Source: Aradus depressus
Taxonomy: Eukaryota; Arthropoda; Insecta; Hemiptera; Aradidae
DNA length: 64,000 nucleotides
Direction: 5' to 3'
Assembly: GCA_963662175.1 (NCBI GenBank)
Contig: OY759222.1
Coordinates: 13,836,222 to 13,900,221 of the forward strand
Shown here: positions 43,500-53,015 of the stretch, one piece after another
Layout of the letters: every line of letters starts with the position of its first letter
How positions within the stretch are numbered: position 1 is the first letter of the stretch
Made by a program: the position numbers and the translations under genes
Notes under the pieces: model-generated
The model's input: the letters and a program-made list of their open reading frames with translations, nothing else
What the model was told of the DNA's origin: nothing
Databases searched by the model: none

Positions 43500-43884
43500 T
43501 AATCAGTTAACGTTTCGTTCCCCCTCCAAAACTAGTCGACTTTTTGCGCTAATATTCAATAATTAACATTTGTGTCAGTACGTTCATTAAATCAGCAGTT
43601 ATTGGGATTTTGTGTTGAGTTCCTCCAACCATCTCTTCCCCTCTGCCGCTGAAAATTGATGTGTCGTCCTTATGGGATTTTAAATTCAAATAAGAAATTT
43701 GATGTAGATACATTCATTATGACAGTTATTCGCGTCTTTGAGTTGACTCTTTCCCCTCTTCCGTCTGGCCCATTCAAAACCAGTCAACAGTTTGGGCTTA
43801 AATTCGATAGTTGACTTAGACAGGGGCTTCAGAATTCTTATACTCAATTTTGGATCGGATAAATTCATTCTATTGGGAGTTACC
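43500..43884 (+). repeat. 'TACTTCCCC' family modules
   Basis: TAATCAGTTAACGTTTCGTT and CCCCCTCCAAAACTAGTCGA open the block, then CATTAAATCAGCAGTTATTG, GGGATTTT, GATACATTCATTATGACAGT and TTGGATCGGATAAATTCATT follow up to the SINE at 43885. The region 42990-43490 before it is AT-rich with no gene. Confidence 0.45.
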
Positions 43885-44129
43885 GTCATCTATTATTCGA
43901 ATCCCGGCCGAGACCCTTAGGTTTTTTATCTGGGATGTGAAAAAAACATTGAGCATGCCGTCCTTCCCGATGATATGTTAAGCGATGGTCCCGAGCCTGT
44001 ACGACGCAGGTACTTGTTAAAGACCCCTACCCCAGGTGAATACACTTGGGTAGGTAAAAGTTCTGACTTCCTTAGAGCGCTCTGGTAGTAGACGATATGA
44101 CCTCATTGTTAAAGCCAGGGCATGAGTCA
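43885..44129 (+). mobile_element. SINE, divergent subfamily copy
   Basis: ATTCGAATCCCGGCCGAGAC (box B), TGAAAAAAACATTGAGCATG and GGTCCCGAGCCTGTACGACG are the recognisable body. It ends AAAGCCAGGGCATGAGTCAG. The CGAATCCCGGCCGAG head and the AAAACATTGAGC body resemble the variant copies at 17572-17915 and 45520-45785. Confidence 0.8.
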
Positions 44130-44245
44130 GGACGTGCAACATCGCAATGTCCGTCATGGGTAGAAAGAGGACGATATCAAATTGGAGCTTAAGTGAGGCT
44201 ATGGAGGGGAGTTGGAAGTGGCACGTTAAAAAAGTTGAACGTTTG
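44130..44245. repeat. inverted partner of 45434-45512
   Basis: GACGTGCAACATCGCAATGT, CCGTCATGGGTAGAAAGAG and AGCTTAAGTGAGGCTATGGA are the reverse complement of TAGCCTCACTTAAGCTCAAC ... CCATGACGGACGTTGCGATG, TTGCACA at 45434-45505. The 45434 copy directly follows an R1-like C-terminus, so this is probably that element's 3' UTR, here in minus orientation and carrying the SINE next to it. Confidence 0.7.
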
Positions 44246-44255
44246 TTAACAAGTA

Positions 44256-44605
44256 GTTAGTTATAATAACTATACTATGACTCATGCCCGGGCTTTAACT
44301 ACGAGGTCATATCGCCTACTACCAGAGCGCTCTTTCGTCACTCTGGTGGACATGAGCCCGACTCTACTATTGCAGTCCTAAATTTTGCCTATCCTAAATT
44401 TTTATTCACCTAGGGCAGGGTTCTACAACGAGTACCTGACTTTGTACAGACTCGGGCTCCATCGCTTAACGTCCCATCCGAAGGCATACTCAAATTTATT
44501 TTACCTCCCAGATAAAATAAACTAAGGGCCTCGGCCGGGTTTCAAACCCACGATCTTGAGCTCAGAAAGCAAGCACGCATACCACTGAGCTATCGGCGCC
44601 CTCTA
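44256..44605 (-). mobile_element. tRNA-derived SINE, full-length, non-AACCT tail
   Basis: On the minus strand it is complete from GAGGGCGCCGATAGCTCAGT through box B (GGGTTTGAAACCCG) to CATGAGTCATAGTATAGTTA, TTATAACTAAC. The 10-mer TTAACAAGTA flanks it at 44246-44255 and 44606-44615. This copy shows that the tail type CATA(ATAACTAAC) is a real alternative 3' end. Confidence 0.92.
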
Positions 44606-45064
44606 TTAACAAGTATTGATTTATTTATTTTAATTTTACCATGTCTTGGAGATATGAATTTTCTAACAATTGTTATATAATTTATCAATCAATTTTTTAA
44701 AATTGTTCTTCAACTCGTTGCTCAATTGTTTCAAATTAGGATTTTTTTTTTTTCATTAAACAGGCGTTTTCACAGACTCAAAAAAATTATGTAAATTCGA
44801 GATGGTGAGGACCGTGCCTCAGATTAGACATGGATACGTCGATATACCTGTATTTATATATATGTATATATAGGTGCGAAAAATGATATGTTTCTATCAT
44901 ATAATTTGATTAATGATAGAAATTTGGAATGAGCAAATGTTTTTTTATAAAATGTAAATATGGAGTTGTGTTTTTTACAAAATAAACAATTGAAATGAGT
45001 GGATGAAGTAGTTAAGTAGCTAGCAATAAATTTGAGAAAAAAAAAAGTTTAAATTTAAATTTGT

Positions 45065-45290
45065 TGTCTCCACCTTTAAACCCATCGTCCTGAGGTTGTC
45101 CTCCAGCGGACATAAGCGGGGTCTCCCTCTTCGTCTCTGTCTCCAAGTATCCTCTTCAGGAAGAGCCATCACGAAGGCCACTAGTCCAGGACGTGGGTAC
45201 AGCCTGACCACTGGATGTCCCAGATATTGGCCAGTCTTGGAGATTACAACTCCAAACTCTTCTTCATTAAGAAGGACAACCCGAACTGTT
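45065..45290 (-). pseudogene. RTE-like LINE C-terminal scrap
   Basis: The minus strand encodes LVAFVMALPEEDTWRQRRRG, RPRLCPLEDNLRTMG, matching the end of the 18705-19446 element (RRRGRPRLRWLEDVEDDLRT). Frames before and after are broken. AT-rich text at 44620-45060 upstream shows nothing else. Confidence 0.65.
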
Positions 45291-45295
45291 AATAC

Positions 45296-45512
45296 AGATC
45301 ATGTCTTCCTCGAATTCTCGCTGTATGACCGAAACAGGACGGAGTTGATTCGCTGGACCAGATTGGGACTGGACCTGCGACAGTTGGTGACTGAGACTGG
45401 CTACCCAGTGTTCAGTCTGTCAAACCCTCCATAGCCTCACTTAAGCTCAACTTTGATCTCGGGCTCTTTCGACCCATGACGGACGTTGCGATGTTGCACA
45501 TTGTTGGGGCAT
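45296..45512 (+). pseudogene. R1-like LINE C-terminus and 3' UTR
   Basis: The plus frame reads DHVFLEFSLYDRNRTELIRW, TRLGLDLRQLVTETGYPVFS, LSNPP-stop. It is homologous to the minus-strand remnant at 5331-5600 (GLDLGQVVTETGYPVFSRF). After the stop at about 45434 comes a UTR block that is repeated inverted at 44130-44245. Confidence 0.65.
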
Positions 45513-45519
45513 CCAAAAA

Positions 45520-45785
45520 TGATATGACTCTTGCCGTCAAATCGTCTACTGCCAGAGCGCTCTAAGGGAGTCCGAACTTTTACCTACCCAAGTTTCTTCA
45601 CTTGGGGCAGGGGTCTTTAACAAGTACCTGACATCGTACAGGCTCGAGACCATTGCTTAACATATCATCCGAAGGACGTCATGCTCAATGTGTTCTCACC
45701 TCCCAAATAAAAAACCTAAGACCCTCGGCCGGGATTCGAACCCGCGATCTTGAGCTCAGTAGGCTAGCACGCTACCGGCGCCCTT
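45520..45785 (-). mobile_element. SINE, divergent subfamily copy
   Basis: On the minus strand it shows AAGGGCGCCGGTAGCGTGCT, AGCCTACTGAGCTCAAGATC, GCGGGTTCGAATCCCGG (box B) and a body AGGTTTTTTATTTGGGAGGT, CGTCCTTCGGATGATATGTT. The 5' end GGTAGCGTGCTAGCC is shared with the scrap at 8216-8281, so both belong to a subfamily with a shortened box-A region. Confidence 0.85.
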
Positions 45786-46070
45786 AATGTTAATAAAAAA
45801 TTGGTCCGGGCCTGTGTTAAGGTTTCTAAAATTTCTATTGAACCGTTACCTCTATGCCCCTCAGTAGTGGCATATATCGACCATTGTGGATTGTGGCTTC
45901 AAATATTCAGTTCATCCGCGGAAATTTCAGTAATTAAATCAAGCAGGTTCTCGGAATTGTGTTTCGCCTCTCTGCAGCACAGGAAATTGCTGGGCCGTGT
46001 ATTAGGACTCAACAAAGGTGGCATTTGTAACTAAGACAATATAATTTCTGATCAAGTTAATTAGTTATTG

Positions 46071-46345
46071 TAACTCATGCACGGTCTTTTAACATCAAAG
46101 TCATATCGCCTACTAACAGAGCGCTCTTACTTCCTTCTGGAAGAAATGAGACTGACACTACTATGAAAGTCCTAAATTTTGCTTACCCAAAATTTTTATT
46201 CACTAAAGTAGGGGTCTTTAATGTGTACCTGACATCGTACAGGCTCGGGGGCCAACGCTTAACGTCCCACCCGAAGGACGGCGTGCTCAAGATTTTTTCA
46301 CCTCCTCGATAAGAAACCTAAGGGCCTCGGCCGGGTTTCGAAGTT
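46071..46345 (-). mobile_element. SINE, divergent subfamily copy
   Basis: The minus strand has CGAAACCCGGCCGAGGCCCT, TAGGTTTCTTATCGAGGAGG, CACGCCGTCCTTCGGGTGGG and the end ATGCACGGTCTTTT-complement. It shares with 17572-17915 the junction to TTTCGTTGAGCTATGATTTT, CCAATA on its head side, so these two are copies of one larger duplicated segment. Confidence 0.82.
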
Positions 46346-46429
46346 TTGTTATATTGGAAAATCATAGCTCAACGAAACCAAAAAATGACTTTCTTTCTTT
46401 CGTTAAAAATTTAATAGGGAACATTTTTG

Positions 46430-46540
46430 AATTTATTTACACATGCTCTTACAAAACATTCTAACATCGAGTATACAATACTAACAAAGGCCGTATGTTA
46501 GGAGAGACGGCCATAAAAAGTAAAAATAAACAAGCAGATT
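46430..46540 (-). mobile_element. non-LTR retrotransposon 3'-end fragment ('GGCCGT' family)
   Basis: GAATTTATTTACACATGCTC, TTACAAAACATTCTAACATC, GAGTATACAATACTAACAAA and GGAGAGACGGCCATAAAAAG are the complement of 17370-17480. Together with the preceding SINE it forms an inverted copy of 17380-17915. Confidence 0.7.
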
Positions 46541-46677
46541 CTCGGATGTGTGTTCCGCCTCTCTGCACCCTAAATCAGAGGAAATTACTGGGCCGTATAT
46601 GAGGACTCTACAAAGGTGGCATTTGTAACTTAGTGCGGCCCTTGAGGTCCACACGGCAAACTTCTCAGCATGATATC

Positions 46678-46703
46678 AATAATAATAATAATAATAATAA
46701 TAA
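46678..46703. repeat. (AAT)n microsatellite
   Basis: About nine uninterrupted AAT units. The following 46705-47300 shows two related blocks (GAAATTTCATGACAATCCG at about 46848-46868 and 46969-46988) but no gene. Confidence 0.95.
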
Positions 46704-47308
46704 CACAAAAGTAGGCATTTTATTCAGTACAGAATTATTTATTCATTGAACAGAATTTAATCAGTACATAGTTTTTAATTAATATGCAAATGCACATATG
46801 TCACATAGCCTATTTTTTTAATTTTGATTTTAAAACTACTACATGTAAAATTTCATGACAATCCGTTAATGAGGTTGAACTATTTCTATGCTCAGCCTCC
46901 CCTCACTCAAGAATTTTGAGACATCACAAACCCCATTTTTCAATTTGGCTTTTAAGAATACTGCATGGGAAATTTCATGACAATCCGACTGTCGATTAAT
47001 GAGCTAGAACAATTTTTATGCATAGCCCCCTCACGCTTAAAATTTTCGGACGCCATATAGCCTATTTAAACTGTCTCAAAAGGATGCAACATGTGTATCG
47101 ATTCCCACTAGAACAAATTAAATCGGATAAATCTTTTTCAAGAATTCCTAAAATTCAATTTTTTGACAGTCTTTTTGTTTAAACAAAAAACGGCTGGACC
47201 GGATTCGATAAAATTTCTTTCAGATCATATTTACATTGATACGCTTCGATTGGCACCAAAGCGGAGTCGATATCATTTTTCATTCGCAAGATATCATCAT
47301 CATAGGCG

Positions 47309-47735
47309 CTACAACCCCTCAAGAGCCTTGGCCTCCTCCAGGAAATGTCCCCATGCAGCTCTGTCTTGGGCCAGTCTCCACCTTCTTCTGGGTCGTCCCC
47401 CTCTTCTCCTACCCTCCGGTGTCACATTAACGAGTTTCCTGGGTATAAGGTCCTTGTCCATCCGTCTTACATCTCCAACCCAACAGAGTCTGGCAACTCT
47501 AATCCAGTGCGACAACTTTGGCTCTGTGTAGAGTGCGTACAACTCCTGGTTGTATTGGATGCGCCAGACGCCCTCCTCCTGGGTGGGACCGAAGATCCTG
47601 CGTAGTATTCTCCTCTCAAAGATGTCAAAACGCCTTTCTTCCGCCACGGTGAGGGTCCACGTCTCCGACCCGTATGTCAGCACCGGTCTCACTAGCGTTT
47701 TGTACGTCTTCGCGAGATATCGTGCAGGAAAAATT
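47309..47735 (-). pseudogene. RTE-like LINE ORF2 C-terminus
   Basis: One minus frame reads YLAKTYKTLVRPVLTYGSET, WTLTVAEERRFDIFERRILR, RIFGPTQEEGVWRI, ending RGGRPRRRWRLAQDRAAWGH, FLEEAKALEGL-stop. It is 5'-truncated after the RT active site. The end TAGCGCC after the stop resembles the TAGCGCCAGGG after the stop of 18705-19446. The frame is uninterrupted for about 140 codons, so this is a comparatively young or well-preserved fragment. Confidence 0.82.
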
Positions 47736-47849
47736 GACCTCGCACGTACGTTCACACACACATACTTATTTCCAAAAATAGTGTAAAAATACTGGATTAC
47801 AATAACTTCCCTATATGCTAGGAAATAAATTTGTCTATTTGACATGAAA

Positions 47850-48500
47850 TGTAGGAGTATACAAAAATACCAAAACCTATGTAATGTAATATATTTCTTG
47901 TGTGATATACAATATTACCGCGTTTCTCAGCCTAGAAGTAATAAAAACAAACTTATAGCTTGGAAGTTGTCATAGGTAACCGACCCCATGACGAGTTCTT
48001 CTATAAAAAAAATTGTTTTCCCAAAATATGTTACTTAACACTTTCATCATCCACTCAAGTCTTCAATTAATCAATAATGATTTTATTTTAAATTTTGGGA
48101 CCGAAGCAACTTTAAATTGTAAATTTTATCATGCTTCTGTCAGTAAAAGATCAGTAATATCAAATTGGAAATAATTAATCGTTTCGCAAATGTATGTACA
48201 AAATGTGTGTTTGAGGTATTTTCCAAAATAGAAGAAAAATAAGAAAACAAAAATAAAAATAGTTTCTTTTTTGGAAATGGCTCATTTGTAAAGAAACCAG
48301 GACCGAGATGTCAAATATGTTTAGGATAATCTAAAAATTATTATGAATGTTGCATATTTAAAATAAGAATTAATTTTTTATACGTATACTTATTTCTGAA
48401 ATTGTAAATAAATATATAAATATAAAAATGTGTAAAAGATATATTTTTTTTTCTTTTAAATCACACCCTGATTACGAATTAGTTTACATTAATTAAAATG
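47850..48500. other. AT-rich stretch; no gene seen
   Basis: I see no repeat family or coding sequence in this interval. Confidence 0.4.
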
Positions 48501-48504
48501 TGCA

Positions 48505-48900
48505 ATGTGGCCATAACAGGACTTTCTTATACTAACCACTTTTTTACAGACTATTCACCCATTTAGATTGGACGTTGATTCGGGTGTCATTGTAAAGAGC
48601 TTGAGGAGCACTACTAGGACTCAAAGTGAAACAATAAAAATATTCGCCGAAATATATGTAAAAATCGGTATTAAATTGAAAATTGCAAAAAAATTAAAGA
48701 CGTCTCATATGAATCGTAGATATGCGCGGAATTATAGAAAACGCAAATCAGAGGAAAGCTCGCATCAAAAGTAATTTAAAAAACCTAAAAAGTCTAGTGC
48801 CGAGCAAATGCAAGAGCTACGGCAGCATCGAAAAGAAAATGAAAAATTATGTTATCCCGACGTTTTCACGGAAAATCTACGGCGTGGACCTTGACTACGC
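48505..48900 (+). pseudogene. fragment of unclassified element encoding a basic, AERxREYR-like peptide
   Basis: After an ACCAACCA-family arm (48505-48550), a frame reads MDVDSGVIVKSLRSTTRTQS, continues NRRYARNYRKRKSEESSHQK, a stop, then FKKPKKSSAEQMQELRQHRK. It is nearly identical to the minus-strand copy at 58561-58920, in which the frame is open at the stop. The KKPKKS.AEQMQELR.HRK segment resembles a short basic repeat-like motif common in insect mobile-element proteins. Function unknown. The two copies diverge abruptly after CTACGCCTTA/CAACGCCTTA. Confidence 0.6.
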
Positions 48901-49459
48901 CTTATTGTATTTTTTTTTATTTTTCATTGTTATTCTTTTGTTGTTATATACTTTCCCTTAGGTCTCTTAGTACATAGGATGATCACTTTTTAGAAGGTCG
49001 GATTTCTTCTCGGCAGGGTGTGGGCGGAAGCCTTTGTACCTCCGGTGCGTCAGATTCACCAACTAAAAAAAAAAAAAATCCTTATCCTATAAGTATATGA
49101 AAGTAAAAATCCTAATAATTTTCTAAGAACTTAGATTTTGAGGATACAAAAGATGGATATGTAAGAAAAATAAAAAGTTTACTGTCGGAGAAAGGAGAGA
49201 GCAAAGTTGATAGGAAGTTTAACGATGGTTGTCCTAACTTACGTTATAGGGGTAGCGGGTAGGAAGGATTACCTGCTTCTGGAAGTTAGAGGTTTACTTA
49301 GGAGGCTGATTGCAGTATGTGTACCTAGTCAAGTCTGTTGTGTACTTTACAGGATCTTAGCACCTGACACTTCATTACATGTGTAACATAACACTTCAAT
49401 ATTCTGATTGAACTACCTGGATAGTAGGCTCCGTTGGCCTCACAGCATTTTAAATCGTG

Positions 49460-49711
49460 AAGTGACCTTTGTTATGTTCTTATGATAGTCACTATAGCCT
49501 TGAATCTGGGGCGGACATAGGGCGCTAATGCGAGGCCGAAATCAGGGAGACGATTTGTAAGCAACTTCAGAGATACGAACATCGCGTAGCTGCCCTTTGT
49601 TATATTGTTATTATGACAATCACTATAGCCTTGAAACAGGGGCGGATATAGGGCGCCAATGCGAGGCCGAAATCAGGGAGACGATTTGTAAGCAACTTCA
49701 GAGATACGAAC
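49460..49711. repeat. tandem direct duplication, about 135-bp spacing
   Basis: The block CACTATAGCCTTGAA, GGGGCGGACATAGGGCGC, AATGCGAGGCCGAAATCAGG, GAGACGATTTGTAAGCAACT, TCAGAGATACGAAC appears at about 49460-49580 and again at 49595-49711 with few differences. Spacer text (TGACCTTTGTTATGTTC / TGCCCTTTGTTATATTG) is also similar. No coding frame; one half-unit may be a fragment of an unknown repeat. Confidence 0.85.
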
Positions 49712-50089
49712 AACTAGAACCATTCGGCGATCTTGAGTTGCAGTGGTTGTTCCATCCATATTAGTCTTTTCTTAAATCTGAAAGAAATATATACGAATAT
49801 GTATATATAATCAATAACATATTGGGAATTAACATTGAAAACAGATTACCAAATTTATACAGGGCTGGAAATTAGTAATTATTTTTTATTGGTGCCCGGT
49901 GCGAGATTAAATTCGGCGCTCTCCCGCTGAAGCAGAGTTACAAAAGGGGTAGGCGGGTAATCTTGGGATAAGTATCATTGGATTACCATACGCCAACTTA
50001 CAAACTTAATTTGAGCGCCAACGTAATGTAACATATTTAAATTTGAAAGCTACATATTATTGTTTTCTGGACGCCCTTCTAAGGGAGAA

Positions 50090-50240
50090 AGAAGAAGGGA
50101 GGGTATAGAAGAGAGGGCTTAACTATTTGTATAATGAATGTATCAACACAAAATTTAGAATGAGCATTTAGGAGTCCCTGAGTGAGGCGTGTATTGATTT
50201 ATAAAAAAAATCGGTAAATTGATTTCAGAGAGAAAAAGAG
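50090..50240. repeat. 'TACTTCCCC' family scrap
   Basis: GAAGGGAGGGTATAGAAGAG, AGGGCTTAACTATTTGTATA and ATGAATGTATCAACACAAAA match the module. Terminal text GGGGAAGTAAGTAGATTGCC, GGTGATTCACCG occurs separately at 51204-51236. Confidence 0.4.
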
Positions 50241-50467
50241 AGAGAGCGAATGGTAAAAATATGTTTCAAAACGGTTTTCTGCATATATCTCGAAAACCGG
50301 ACGACCTTCAAAAACTCGTACTTCACTTAAAATATGTATTTCAATTTTCTCTACAACTATTTCTTGAAAATATTTTTGATTAGTTCATAAACATAAGCGG
50401 AATCTTGTAAATTGTACTTAGGCCTTGGAGTAAACTAGTCTCGATTTCGCCCAAAATCTAATCAAAT

Positions 50468-51123
50468 CTAAAGGTGGCTCGACACGCAACGGAAAAACCG
50501 AAGGCATGCCTCGAGGCGTAAGACCTCAAGGAAAACCTCTATGTGTGGATGGAGAATTCTGTTGAGGTATTCCTGCGGATCTTACGCCTGGAGGCCGGAA
50601 ATTTCAATACAAAATCTCATTCGTCTTGCCTCAAGGCCGATCGGACCGTGTGGAGGGGTGGGAGGTAGGCCTCGAGGCGATTCAGTTGTACTCTAGTTGT
50701 GTGTGAGAAGAGCATGTGTTTGATTAAATACAGTTTTCACGTAAAATCATGGCCCGTGCAAAACAAAATCAAGAGAAATGTATAGCTCTGTTAAGAGATT
50801 TGCCGTGCTTGTGGCAAACTACATCAAAAGATTATCATGACCGGACAAAAAAGGAAGCTGCTTAACAAACTTTACTGGGAAAAATGAAAGAAGTGGAGCC
50901 TCTAGCTAACAAAGACTGTGTAATTAAAAAATTACTTTTGATAGCTAACAATAAACCAACAACAGCAAGAGCATCATCTGTTGACGCCATTGCGCGAACA
51001 CACAAACTGGAGTGCCTTAAGGCTGGCCTTCGGATATTCCATAGTGTGTGGAGACCCCCCATAATTTAGGTTCGCCTCGAGGCATGCCTTCGGTTTTTCC
51101 GTTGCATGTGGAGCCCCCTTTAG
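50468..51123 (+). mobile_element. non-autonomous inverted-repeat element carrying a MADF fragment (PIF/Harbinger-like?)
   Basis: The left terminus CTAAAGGTGGCTCGACACGC, AACGGAAAAACCGAAGGCAT, GCCTCGAGGCG is mirrored at the right by CGCCTCGAGGCATGCCTTCG, GTTTTTCCGTTGCATGTGGA, GCCCCCTTTAG, giving inverted repeats of about 50 bp with few mismatches. Additional CCTCGAGGC motifs lie inside the left half (50550-50680). The body of 656 bp carries a broken MADF-domain gene. No DDE transposase is present. MADF or Myb-like proteins accompany PIF/Harbinger transposases, which suggests that superfamily, but a clear 3-bp target duplication is not visible. Confidence 0.75.
50749..51066 (+). pseudogene. MADF-domain protein fragment with internal stop
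   Basis: From ATG 50749 the frame reads MARAKQNQEKCIALLRDLPC, LWQTTSKDYHDRTKKEAA, TAA (50863-50865), then in the same frame QTLLGKMKEVEPLANKDCVI, KKLLLIANNKPTTARASSVD. It follows the MADF pattern (I.L....LW..S..DY.D...K..AW..I...). The stop stands exactly where the conserved tryptophan of the AW pair is expected, so a single TGG-to-TAA/TGA-type change explains it. The third MADF helix (KW..LR) is missing. In related transposons this domain supplies DNA binding. It is not functional as it stands. Confidence 0.75.
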
Positions 51124-52226
51124 TTAGCCCATGAGACCAATCCATTCCAAATTTCAAGTTCATAGCGTTCGTTTTTGCGGTACAGCGCTTTATTCATCAC
51201 ACTGGGGAAGTAAGTAGATTGCCGGTGATTCACCGACCACTTTTCCAATGTTTTTAAGCTTCTGCTAAGAGGAAGTGGATCCTAATTAAATACAGAGATG
51301 GGATAATTGTAATTTAATTAATTAAATAGTAATTAGTAAGAAGTAACAGGTCAGTAATTAAATTAATAATGACAATTGCAATCCTAATTTAAATAATAAT
51401 TTGAATTAAATTGTAGAATTGGCTTTTATATAAGCACCGTGCATCAAGCCACAAAGCTAACTATTCATATAAAAAATTTCTACTATTTACCAATTTTTTT
51501 TAAAAAATCGTTTATTATGTAGCGAATGCATTATATTTGAATTTCAAATCAAAACAAGGACTCATGCTTTTCTTCTCAGCAATTTGTGAAGATAAAAAAA
51601 AAGCTTTGGACTGTAGACTTGCGATTTATCAGTGAATTGTTACAATTTTAATACATTAATGAGGTCATACAAAATTGAATAGGGAAAAGTATTTTTTTTT
51701 TTAAACTGGTACAAGTACATACTTCATATTCATTGAAATACAAAAGTATTTAATGAAAATTTTCAATACTATTAACAATTTATTGAGCGGAAGGTAAGTC
51801 AGGGGACTTTCCATCTTGGGGACTTTCCATCTTGGATTTTGAGGTGATAACACAGCTCTATATCAGTGCAAGTTTTAAATATGTGAATCTTAAGTTTTAC
51901 AACAGAAATCGTTTTCAAATTTGGTAGAGTAAATCATTTAAATACGGTCTACAAATTGAAGTATCGAAAATCAAAACTACAACACAAAAATAATACAGGA
52001 CAGGATTGATATCTAAGGTGAGTGAGTCATATCAATCTTTTTTCAAATTTACGTACAAGTAAGATTTCTTTTGCGTGAAAGTAACAATTAAAGAAACAAA
52101 AAGAAAAAAGAAGAATTACTCACAAGGCGGTTATCAAAAGGTGGTAAAAGAAAAAACATAACCTAGCTTTTTTTATAACAGCACCAATCACTTTATTGAA
52201 ACAAAAATTACAAAAGAAAATACAAC

Positions 52227-53015
52227 ATGGAAAAAGAAGGCTTAGAAAAGATATTATCAGCCATAAATGAATTCAAACAAGAAATTAGAAAAGATCTAGA
52301 AAAACACACTGAACGAATAACAAATAATTTCTGTACATTTACAAATGAAATAAATGGAAAAATTAACGAACAAGAGAAAAAAATCAACTTTTTCGAAAGA
52401 GAAATGAGGAAAAGAAATATAATAATACACGGTTTAACTGAAAATAACATTTACGGTGACCTAGTAGAATCTGTCATACATGTAATTCACGATCGACTGA
52501 ACGTTCCGTTCAAAGAAGAAGAAATCGATTATATCAGAAGATTGGGAAAACCAATCGAAAATAGAACCAGACCAATTTTAATAGAACTTACAACACATAG
52601 GAAGAAAATAGAAATTTTAAAAAACAAATATAAAATTAAAGATCAGATATATTACATAACAGAAGATTTTCCTAAAGAAATAATTAAAAAAAGGAAAGAA
52701 TTAAAAGATCAGCTAATTCAGGCAAGAAAGGAAGGCAAGTTTGCGATCCTAAAATACGATCGACTAATAATTAAAGAAAACAAAAACAAATTTCAAAACA
52801 ATAAAAGAAACTTAAGTGTGTCGCCTCAAAAAGATTCTACGAACCAAGCAACTCACTCAGCGCAGACCCCAAAAAGAAACAAAGTCTTGCAGGATGCTAT
52901 GGTTCTGAAGAATAGAAACAAGACACTAGAACATTCTTTTAGAGATCGCTCAAATTCATTTGGGAGTCTAACTGCAAAACCCAACAACAACAAGTTCACC
53001 GAAATCGATAAATGA
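52227..53015 (+). CDS. RTE-like retrotransposon ORF1 protein, 262 aa
   Basis: The intact frame begins MEKEGLEKILSAINEFKQEI with an N-terminal coiled-coil-like helix (residues about 1-70), then the ORF1 RNA-binding core: REMRKRNIIIHGLTENN, IDYIRRLGKPIENRTRPILI, ELTTHRKKIEILKNKYKIKD, ITEDFPKEIIKKRKELKDQL, ILKYDRLIIKENKNKF. A lysine/serine/asparagine-rich, probably disordered tail follows. No CCHC zinc knuckles are present. Proteins of this type coat the element RNA and form the retrotransposition particle. The first ATG of the frame lies in AACATGG, a good context. The TGA stop is followed by CAA and the same frame remains open into ORF2. Confidence 0.85.
   Translation: MEKEGLEKILSAINEFKQEIRKDLEKHTERITNNFCTFTNEINGKINEQEKKINFFEREMRKRNIIIHGLTENNIYGDLVESVIHVIHDRLNVPFKEEEIDYIRRLGKPIENRTRPILIELTTHRKKIEILKNKYKIKDQIYYITEDFPKEIIKKRKELKDQLIQARKEGKFAILKYDRLIIKENKNKFQNNKRNLSVSPQKDSTNQATHSAQTPKRNKVLQDAMVLKNRNKTLEHSFRDRSNSFGSLTAKPNNNKFTEIDK

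Noticed and set aside
45801..46034. 77-codon + frame between two SINEs
   Set aside because: Similar text (AGGAAATTGCTGGGCCGTGT / GGAAATTACTGGGCCGTATA) recurs at about 46568-46625 with shifts, so it is repeat sequence rather than a conserved gene.
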